DNA of 64,000 nt from Deltaproteobacteria bacterium (GTDB taxonomy: Bacteria > Myxococcota_A > Polyangia > Polyangiales > JADJMO01): positions 1 through 64,000 of the forward strand of contig JANYDK010000097.1 in NCBI GenBank assembly GCA_025363655.1. The letters run 5' to 3'. Both the position numbers and the translations under genes were made by a program. Below, piece by piece: positions 59,092 through 64,000 of the stretch; position 1 is the first letter of the stretch, and each line of letters opens with the position of its first letter. The notes beneath the pieces are model-generated. The model ran no database searches. It saw nothing but the letters and a program-made list of their open reading frames with translations, and was not told the origin of the DNA.

Positions 59092-59777
59092 GCGCGGGCG
59101 CAGATGCAGGCGCAGGCGCGGGCGCAGGCGTGACGGATTCGGCGGGCACGCCCCAATCACCTCCCGTGCAGGCATTGATGCAAGCGGACATCTTCCCCGC
59201 GTCGGACGAGATCGAAGAGATCTCGGAGGTCGTGGAGGTCACCGTGCCGCGCGAGAGGCCTGATTTTAGGGCGATTTTCGACGCCGAGTGCGGGTACGTG
59301 TGGCACACGCTGCGGCGGCTGGGGGTGCACGAGCGCGATCTCGAGGACGTGGCGCACGACGTCTTCGTCACGGTGCACCGTCGGCTCGGCGACTTCGACC
59401 CGACGCGACCGATTCGACCATGGATTTTCGGCATCGCCTATCGGGTGGCGAGTGACTATCGACGGCTCGCGCGTCATCGGCGCGAGGTGGTCTCGCCCCT
59501 CGGAGGGGAGGGGAGCTTCGAGCCGGCCGACGAGCGTCCCGACGCCGAGTCGAGCCTCGAAACGGCGCGCGCCAAGCAGCTGGTGATGGAGGCGCTGGAG
59601 GTGCTCGACCTCGATCGACGCGCCATCTTCGTCATGCACGAGCTCGACGGGCACGCGATGCCCGAGATCGCACGCGCCCTGTCGGTGCCGCTCAACACCG
59701 CCTATTCTCGGCTCCGGCTCGCGCGTGAGCAGTTCGCCGTCGCCGTGCGCCGGCTCCGCGCTCGAGGAATCAAATGA
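59088..59777 (+). CDS. ECF-type RNA polymerase sigma factor
   Basis: About 229 residues if the TTG at 59088 is the start (TTGA overlap with the stop of the upstream gene); an ATG near 59178 gives a shorter form. An Ala/Gly-rich head comes from a 6- or 9-bp repeat. Region 2 is clear (Tyr-Val-Trp-His-Thr-Leu-Arg-Arg-Leu-Gly-Val...Asp-Leu-Glu-Asp-Val-Ala-His-Asp-Val-Phe; Arg-Pro-Trp-Ile-Phe-Gly-Ile-Ala) and region 4 has the HTH Met-Pro-Glu-Ile-Ala-Arg-Ala-Leu-Ser-Val-Pro-Leu-Asn-Thr-Ala-Tyr-Ser-Arg-Leu. It would direct polymerase to its own regulon; the downstream membrane protein is a possible anti-sigma. Confidence 0.93.
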   Translation: MSAGADAGAGAGAGVTDSAGTPQSPPVQALMQADIFPASDEIEEISEVVEVTVPRERPDFRAIFDAECGYVWHTLRRLGVHERDLEDVAHDVFVTVHRRLGDFDPTRPIRPWIFGIAYRVASDYRRLARHRREVVSPLGGEGSFEPADERPDAESSLETARAKQLVMEALEVLDLDRRAIFVMHELDGHAMPEIARALSVPLNTAYSRLRLAREQFAVAVRRLRARGIK

Positions 59778-60565
59778 GCTCCACCGCCAACGAACGTCTC
59801 TCGCCCGTCCCGCCGCTCCCGGCCGACGTGCGCGCCATCCTCGAGGTGGAACGAAGCGGCGAGCACACGATTCCCGGCAACGCCGAGGCACGGCTTCGTC
59901 GTCGGGTCGAGATGAGCGTCGGCGTCCTCGCGCTCTCGGCCGGCACCGTCACCGCCGTCGCCGCGACGGGAACCGCCGCGAAAATTGCGGCCAAGCCGTG
60001 GATCCTCGCCTTCGTCGCCTTCGTCCTCGGCGGCCTCGCCGGTGCCGGGTTCCACGCGTATCTCCAGCCCCACTCGCAGACGACGGTGATGCCGACGACG
60101 GTCACCACCACGGTGACCACCGTCTACGTCGAGAAGACGGTGAGCGTCCCCGTTCCCGCGGCTGCGACGGATCAACTTCCCACGGCGGCGGCGTCAGGTT
60201 CATCGTCAACGACGGTGGCGATGGGCGTCTCGCCCGCGGCACAGGGGGACAAATCCTCACCGTCCACAGCGGTCGGTGCTGGCGGCACGCAGGGCTCCGA
60301 CGTCGGCCTCGCCGCCGAACGCTCCCTCCTCGAAGTCGCTCGCACCGCGCTTTCTCGAGGCGATTTCGCATCGGCGATGAGCTCGCTCGACACCCACCAG
60401 AAGAAGTTTCCGAAAGGGGTCCTCCGTGAAGAACGTGAGGCACTGTACGTGCAAGCCTTGGCGCGCTCCGGCCGTCACGACGAGGCCAAAGCGCGTGCCG
60501 AACGGTTCGTGAAAGCGTACCCCAAGAGCATGCTCCTCCCCGTCGTCGAGGCCGCCACGGAGTAG
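59774..60565 (+). CDS. Membrane protein with TPR-like tail, possible anti-sigma
   Basis: 263 residues; ATG overlaps the stop of the sigma gene by 4 bases. Residues 1-60 are cytoplasmic, followed by a hydrophobic zone (about 50-97) with at least one membrane helix, a Thr/Val/Ser-rich spacer, and a helical C-terminus (about 175-260) with TPR-like features (Ala-Arg-Thr-Ala-Leu-Ser-Arg-Gly-Asp, Ala-Leu-Ala-Arg-Ser-Gly-Arg-His-Asp-Glu-Ala). Similar proteins in Polyangia stand next to ECF genes. The sequence has no ZAS anti-sigma motif, so the anti-sigma role is inferred from position. Confidence 0.65.
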   Translation: MSSTANERLSPVPPLPADVRAILEVERSGEHTIPGNAEARLRRRVEMSVGVLALSAGTVTAVAATGTAAKIAAKPWILAFVAFVLGGLAGAGFHAYLQPHSQTTVMPTTVTTTVTTVYVEKTVSVPVPAAATDQLPTAAASGSSSTTVAMGVSPAAQGDKSSPSTAVGAGGTQGSDVGLAAERSLLEVARTALSRGDFASAMSSLDTHQKKFPKGVLREEREALYVQALARSGRHDEAKARAERFVKAYPKSMLLPVVEAATE

Positions 60566-60637
60566 TCCCTGCCCCTCTCGTCCCGCCCACCTCGAACTGC
60601 ATCTGCCCACGGCCATCGGTCAGGGCTCGTAGCGGCG

Positions 60638-61063
60638 TTGGCATTCGCGACGTTCGCGATGGGCAGTGTCGCGTGCCTGCAAACGCAAAACCTCGGCGGC
60701 GGATCCCCAGGCGACGCGGGCCCCGACGCGGCTCCGGCGCTCGTGCCGATTCCCCACGCCAAGGGCGCGCGCGTCTGTCCCATCAACGTCCCCGTCCCCG
60801 GCGACGCTTGCGACGTCGCGCCGCAGCAGTGTCTCTACGCGCTCGACGAGGGAGCCACCTGCGCGCGCACCTGCGTCTGCGCCTACGAGGCGCGTACCCA
60901 TCGCGGCACTTGGCTGTGCGTGAAATCCGAGTGCGCCCCGCCGTCGCGCAACACCTGTCGTGAAGGCTTCGCCTGCCTCGGCGACGAGCACTGCAACGTC
61001 GCCGACATCCAGTGCACCTGCCGCGAAGACCAGCTCCTCCACTGCGAGCAGGTGATCCAATGA
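60638..61063 (+). CDS. Cys-rich exported protein
   Basis: 141 residues if TTG at 60638 starts the protein; the lipobox Gly-Ser-Val-Ala-Cys then follows after only nine residues. The in-frame sequence before TTG already encodes a basic and hydrophobic segment, so a rarer CTG at 60569, just after the previous stop, may be the real start. The mature part has about 14 cysteines, with units like Cys-Ala-Arg-Thr-Cys-Val-Cys and Cys-Thr-Cys-Arg. Unknown function. It belongs to the operon with the sigma factor and overlaps the next gene by 4 bases. Confidence 0.6.
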   Translation: MAFATFAMGSVACLQTQNLGGGSPGDAGPDAAPALVPIPHAKGARVCPINVPVPGDACDVAPQQCLYALDEGATCARTCVCAYEARTHRGTWLCVKSECAPPSRNTCREGFACLGDEHCNVADIQCTCREDQLLHCEQVIQ

Positions 61064-61479
61064 TGTGCATCGCCCGTGCATCGAGCGTCGCCGCCTTCAG
61101 CGCGTTCGTCCTCAGCCTCGGCGGCGGGCTCGGATGTGCCGGCGATGAGCAACGCCTCTCGATCGACCCTCCCCCGCCGGACGATCCCCACGCCGCGTCG
61201 GGCGTCGACCACGCCTGCCCGTGGTTACGACCTTCCGAAGGTGCCGCGTGCGAGCTCGCGACGGTCGACGTGTGCTCCTACTTCAGCGTCGACGACGGCA
61301 CGCGCACCGCCTGCGTCTGCGGAAGCGATCGCCAATGGACGTGTCTCGCCAGCTCGCTCGGCGTGCTTTCGCCGTCGCGCTGCTCACCCGGCAGCGATTG
61401 CAACGACGGGGCGACCTGCCAAACGGCGAACCAGCTGTGCAGGTGCGACGCCGGCCGTCTGCGCTGTCTCCACGAGTGA
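61060..61479 (+). CDS. Cys-rich lipoprotein, paralogue-like partner
   Basis: About 139 residues from the first ATG of an ATGATG pair at 61060 (overlapping the previous stop). The signal ends in Gly-Gly-Gly-Leu-Gly-Cys, a lipobox. The mature part has Asp/Pro-rich sequence and about nine cysteines, with Cys-Val-Cys-Gly-Ser-Asp-Arg-Gln-Trp-Thr-Cys, also found in similar form in the previous gene (Trp-Leu-Cys), so the two may share a fold. Last gene before the tRNA cluster. Function unknown. Confidence 0.65.
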   Translation: MMCIARASSVAAFSAFVLSLGGGLGCAGDEQRLSIDPPPPDDPHAASGVDHACPWLRPSEGAACELATVDVCSYFSVDDGTRTACVCGSDRQWTCLASSLGVLSPSRCSPGSDCNDGATCQTANQLCRCDAGRLRCLHE

Positions 61480-61569
61480 TCGCACCGAAGGTCTTGACAG
61501 TCCGGTGCCGGTCTCGTACGAAACGCCCCTTCGCGTAGCTCGAGTGCGCTTCTGGCCCTCGAGCTCCGA

Positions 61570-61643
61570 GCGCTCGTAGCTCAGCTGGATAGAGCGTCGG
61601 ACTTCGAATCCGTTGGTCGCCCGTTCGAATCGGGCCGAGCGCG
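61570..61643 (+). tRNA. tRNA-Arg (UCG)
   Basis: Acceptor GCGCTCG with CGAGCGC, a standard D-arm (TAGCTCAGCTGGATAGAGC), an anticodon loop with TCG at 61604-61606 and a T-arm with GTTCGAATC. No encoded CCA. It lies 90 bases after the last gene of the sigma operon. Confidence 0.95.
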
Positions 61644-61720
61644 CGAGGATCGACCGAAGATGAAAATCACGGTTGATCGGAAACGGTGTGACGAGTAGAG
61701 AGTGCGTCGGTTTCTTCTTC

Positions 61721-61793
61721 GGGCCAATAGCTCAATTGGTAGAGCAGCGGACTCTTAATCCGTTGGCTGACGGTTCAAGTCCGTCTTGGCCCA
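61721..61793 (+). tRNA. tRNA-Lys (CUU)
   Basis: Acceptor GGGCCAA with TTGGCCC, anticodon CTT at 61754-61756 in the loop CTCTTAA, and a T-arm with GGTTCAAGTCC. It lies 77 bases after tRNA-Arg. The accessory patch with the SUFU and RHS genes begins right after it. Confidence 0.95.
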
Positions 61794-61836
61794 CTCAGTA
61801 AAAATAGGCCGGTCCGCGATCCGCGGGGTTCCGTTG

Positions 61837-61856
61837 TCTGCAAATCATCTGCAAAT
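61837..61856. repeat. Pair of 9-bp direct repeats after tRNA-Lys
   Basis: TCTGCAAAT occurs twice with 2 bases between, so with an 11-bp period (about one helical turn). Such arm-type repeats can be integrase-binding sites. The site is in the 115-bp gap between tRNA-Lys and the SUFU gene. I do not see a tRNA-Lys 3' copy elsewhere in the window. Confidence 0.5.
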
Positions 61857-61908
61857 GGTCGCCGTCCGAGCGTTCGGGTAAGACGACGCCTGCCAGGCTG
61901 CCAGCCGG

Positions 61909-62496
61909 TTAGTTGGTGCCTGCGAAGACTGGTGCAGGCCTTCTCCTGGGATCGGTGAGGTCGGGGTCGGCTACCTCAAGGATCTCTTCGAACCCTTTCC
62001 ATCCAGTCCGACGCAGCCACCGGGCTTCTTCGGGCACCAGGGGCACCGCCCACATCAGAACGATTGGCTCGGCGCTCGGTGGCTCTATTTTGCGCAGGGC
62101 GTCGTCGAAGTACACGGGCAGGGTGACGTAGAGGTCCTCGACGTTGCGCGCGCCACTGAGGAGGCCCGGCGCGAGCCCATGGAGACTACCCCGAAGCAGC
62201 GACTCACCAGCTCGCATGTGGCCGCTCAGGAGATCGATCAGTCGAACGACCTCGCCGTCCGATACAGATCCCGGCCGAAAGGTGAGAAGCAGCTCTTGCC
62301 GAATCGGACTCTTGTCGGGCTGCCGCACCACTACGGAAGACAGACCGCACGAGGCGAACGCGACAGCCCCGGTCATTGGCTCGTCGTCGAAGACCAAGAC
62401 ATCCCAGCTGTCGTCTACGCCAGCAATACGCCGCGAAATCGAACCAAGGTGGGACTGAAGGTGCTCACTGACGATCTGCCGCATGTTCGTGCTCAC
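61909..62496 (-). CDS. SUFU-domain protein, likely toxin immunity
   Basis: About 195 residues from GTG at 62496, which overlaps the stop of the RHS toxin gene by 4 bases. The sequence resembles the suppressor-of-fused fold used as an immunity protein in polymorphic toxin systems: Trp-Asp-Val-Leu-Val-Phe, Arg-Gln-Glu-Leu-Leu-Leu-Thr-Phe, a block ending Leu-Pro-Val-Tyr-Phe-Asp-Asp-Ala, Val-Pro-Leu-Val-Pro-Glu-Glu-Ala-Arg-Trp-Leu, and Phe-Glu-Glu-Ile-Leu. No signal peptide, so it is cytoplasmic, as expected for an immunity protein acting on a nuclease. The fold call is moderate; pairing with a toxin directly upstream supports it. Confidence 0.75.
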   Translation of the reverse strand: MSTNMRQIVSEHLQSHLGSISRRIAGVDDSWDVLVFDDEPMTGAVAFASCGLSSVVVRQPDKSPIRQELLLTFRPGSVSDGEVVRLIDLLSGHMRAGESLLRGSLHGLAPGLLSGARNVEDLYVTLPVYFDDALRKIEPPSAEPIVLMWAVPLVPEEARWLRRTGWKGFEEILEVADPDLTDPRRRPAPVFAGTN

Positions 62497-63878
62497 GGAG
62501 TGGTGGGAGGGGCGCCGAGGTAGCCTCCGGTGCCGAGGGGATTGGGCTTCGGCTCGAATTGGTGCCCGATGTTGCACGCACGGCATTGGAGGCGCACGCC
62601 TTTTTGATACTCATCGTTCGCCTCCTTCTTCGTTGCGCCCTTCGCCTTCAGGTCTTTCAGTGTGTCCGACCACTTCTTGTCCTTGTGATCCAAGTCCCAC
62701 TGCCGGCGGCCGTGCTTGTCCTTGCTGTCGTCGATCGTCTTGCCGCACGTTGGGCATTTCTTCGTGCCGATGATCGGACCGTCCTCGGCTTCAGATACGG
62801 CCTGCTCGACCGTCTTGGCTCGGAACTTGGGTCGAGCCTCCTTCTTCGGCTTCTCGCCGCCGCCCTCGGACGCTTCGCCCTTCTTCTTAGCGAACGTGCC
62901 CGCGGCCGTTGCGAGGTCATACATGCCCGCGTGCGCGACCGTGCCCACGGACGAGTCCGTCGAACTGCTGCTGTTGTGAACGGCGGCGTAGGTCAGCACG
63001 CCGATGCCGATGGTGATCCCGATCGTGATCGCGATCGGCGCAGAGCCAACCACGAGAATTGCTTCGGCGTCGTAGCCGGAGGGATCGTTTCGAGAGATTG
63101 GATCGGCGTTCGCGTACAGGTACGCGTTCGCCGCGGACAACGTGCGACCGACGAGCGTCTCAGGCCGCTCGATGCGCAATGGATCCGGGCGCGTCCAGGC
63201 GCCGATGTCGGCCGCGTACGCACGCGCGCCCATCATGTCGAGCCCGACGCCGACGTCGCGCGGCGTGTTCGCAAACTTCCGCTCGGTGCTCACGGAGTCG
63301 TAGCGCGCGAGTCCGCCCGGGTAGACAGCGCAGCTCCCCTTCACCTTGCCGGAGCCCGAGACCTGCTCGTTCACGGAGCCGACGACGTCGTCGAGAAGAA
63401 TCTCGTCGTCCTCGGAGAGAGTGAGGATGGTGCCGTCGGGCACATCGGGCGGAGGGGGCGTGCCGCCTCCATGTCCGCACGCGCCGAGGCTGAGTGCGAG
63501 CGCCGCGATGACCGCGGGCAGGGCTACCTCGAGCTGGCGCCGGTAGCGGGCACCGAGCGCAGCGATGAGCGCGAGCGAGACGAAGAACCAACCCGCGTTC
63601 ATCGAGAGAACGCGCAGCCGAGCGGCGTGGGCTGCTGGGGGCTCTTCGGCCTTAGTTCCCTCGGTATCGGCAGCGAGTGCGGCCTGCGTCTGTCCTGTGG
63701 CGCTCGCGAGCCGCGCGACGCGGCGGTCACCGTGGACGAGGTAGCGAACGAGCTGCCCGTCGCGGACCTCGCTCCATGTGTCGAGGAAGTAGGTCACGTG
63801 ATCGGCGCCATCGGAGCCGTGCTCGCGCTTTCGAGGAGCTCGGCCTCGCTCAGCTCCCCCCGAAGTCTCGCCCTCCAC
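62493..63878 (-). CDS. Truncated RHS toxin with C-terminal HNH-type nuclease
   Basis: 461 residues in an ORF whose in-frame stop upstream lies near 63906; only the end of an RHS protein remains. Residues 30-60 match the end of RHS repeats (Tyr-Phe-Leu-Asp, Val-Arg-Asp-Gly-Gln-Leu-Val, His-Gly-Asp-Arg-Arg-Val-Ala-Arg). Two hydrophobic segments (about 94-110, 120-136) and the RHS core (Gly-Ala-Arg-Ala-Tyr...Trp-Thr-Arg-Pro-Asp-Pro, Ala-Tyr-Leu-Tyr-Ala-Asn-Ala-Asp-Pro-Ile) follow. The tail has Cys-Pro-Thr-Cys-Gly, Trp-Asp-Leu-Asp-His and Cys-Arg-Ala-Cys-Asn-x-x-His, a treble-clef HNH/endonuclease VII-type toxin. The secretion head is missing, so it may be an orphan module. GTG start at 63878 is uncertain. 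Confidence 0.8.
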   Translation of the reverse strand: MEGETSGGAERGRAPRKREHGSDGADHVTYFLDTWSEVRDGQLVRYLVHGDRRVARLASATGQTQAALAADTEGTKAEEPPAAHAARLRVLSMNAGWFFVSLALIAALGARYRRQLEVALPAVIAALALSLGACGHGGGTPPPPDVPDGTILTLSEDDEILLDDVVGSVNEQVSGSGKVKGSCAVYPGGLARYDSVSTERKFANTPRDVGVGLDMMGARAYAADIGAWTRPDPLRIERPETLVGRTLSAANAYLYANADPISRNDPSGYDAEAILVVGSAPIAITIGITIGIGVLTYAAVHNSSSSTDSSVGTVAHAGMYDLATAAGTFAKKKGEASEGGGEKPKKEARPKFRAKTVEQAVSEAEDGPIIGTKKCPTCGKTIDDSKDKHGRRQWDLDHKDKKWSDTLKDLKAKGATKKEANDEYQKGVRLQCRACNIGHQFEPKPNPLGTGGYLGAPPTTP

Positions 63879-63930
63879 GAAGTCTCGGAGAGCTATCGCC
63901 AGCGAACGACTTCAATCGATAGCAAGGGGC

Positions 63931-63973
63931 GCGCCACGTGCGATTCGAACGCACGACCTTTGGCTTCGGAGGC
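63931..63973 (-). other. 3' half of tRNA-Arg (CCG), putative att site
   Basis: On the minus strand these bases give an anticodon loop CTCCGAA (anticodon CCG), the variable loop, the T-arm GTGCG-TTCGAAT-CGCAC and an acceptor end GTGGCGC. The 5' side has no D-arm or acceptor partner, and the anticodon stem pairs only in the three pairs next to the loop, so identity stops at about tRNA position 28/29. This is the expected remnant when an integrase inserts an element in the 3' end of a tRNA gene. An intact copy would lie to the right of the window if an element is present. Confidence 0.75.
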
Positions 63974-64000
63974 CCTTCAAGGGGAGGGGTCGGGAAGCGA

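Noticed and set aside
63931-64000. Complete tRNA gene at the right end
   Set aside because: The 5' half lacks D-arm and acceptor partner; only the 3' half is present.

Overview
The window looks like chromosomal DNA of a high-GC myxobacterium (phylum Myxococcota, probably class Polyangia). The reasons are the many Cys-rich or Asp-rich lipoproteins, two proteins with a MYXO-CTERM-like tail (Cys-Ser, membrane helix, Arg cluster), Ser/Thr kinases fused to sulfatase-modifying-factor (FGE-like) domains, a DUF4388 protein, an excisionase-type HTH-receiver regulator, and the extreme GC bias that opens long antisense frames everywhere. Both strands are densely used and genes often overlap by 4 bases.

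Layout. 0.1-3.5 kb: three exported proteins on the minus strand. 3.6-5.0 kb: three small membrane or coiled-coil proteins (YtxH-like and DUF883-like). 5.0-9.8 kb: DUF72, Obg with a histone-like tail, XseB and a HEAT-repeat protein. 9.8-13.8 kb: TPR protein, TerB-like protein, LysM/DUF4015 glycosidase-like protein. 13.8-19.8 kb: miaB with a membrane protein, a lipoprotein, and a pseudo-receiver / Ser-Thr kinase / PCMT operon. 20.0-23.0 kb: FabH-like synthase, CNB-DUF1003 protein, an unknown. 23.1-25.6 kb: tRNA-Pro, a CPCC-type protein, an array of 43-bp tandem repeats and an unknown protein. 25.7-35.4 kb: two lipoproteins, an AraC plus PLP-enzyme pair, a DinB-like protein, a cupin lipoprotein, a full-length plant-type phytochelatin synthase, a tautomerase and an outer-membrane-like protein. 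35.5-41.6 kb: PQQ-like lipoprotein, hybrid histidine kinase, a divergent CMD / HxlR pair with two matching operators, and an acyl-CoA ligase. 41.5-47.3 kb: VIT-vWA protein, small exported proteins, a second kinase-FGE fusion. 47.3-57.9 kb: MBL hydrolase, a signal-less SBP-like protein, YqeY, CvfB, DUF4388-J protein, HTH-receiver plus degenerate histidine kinase, RuvB, a MYXO-CTERM-like paralogue, Tam-like methyltransferase, M20 peptidase. 57.9-61.5 kb: an ECF sigma operon with exported partners. 61.5-64 kb: tRNA-Arg, tRNA-Lys, then an accessory patch with a SUFU-type immunity gene, a truncated RHS toxin tip and a tRNA-Arg 3' fragment that looks like an integration scar.

Themes. Housekeeping genes (obg, xseB, miaB, ruvB, yqeY, tRNAs) are interspersed with signalling and surface genes. 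The most unusual items are the phytochelatin synthase that keeps the plant C-terminal domain, the 43-bp repeat array, the orphan RHS tip with immunity gene beside a tRNA scar, the Obg protein with an altered G4 motif and a basic tail, and the pseudo-signalling proteins (Glu-receiver, degenerate kinase, FGE-like domains lacking catalytic cysteines). All functional calls come from reading the translated sequence; no database search was run.
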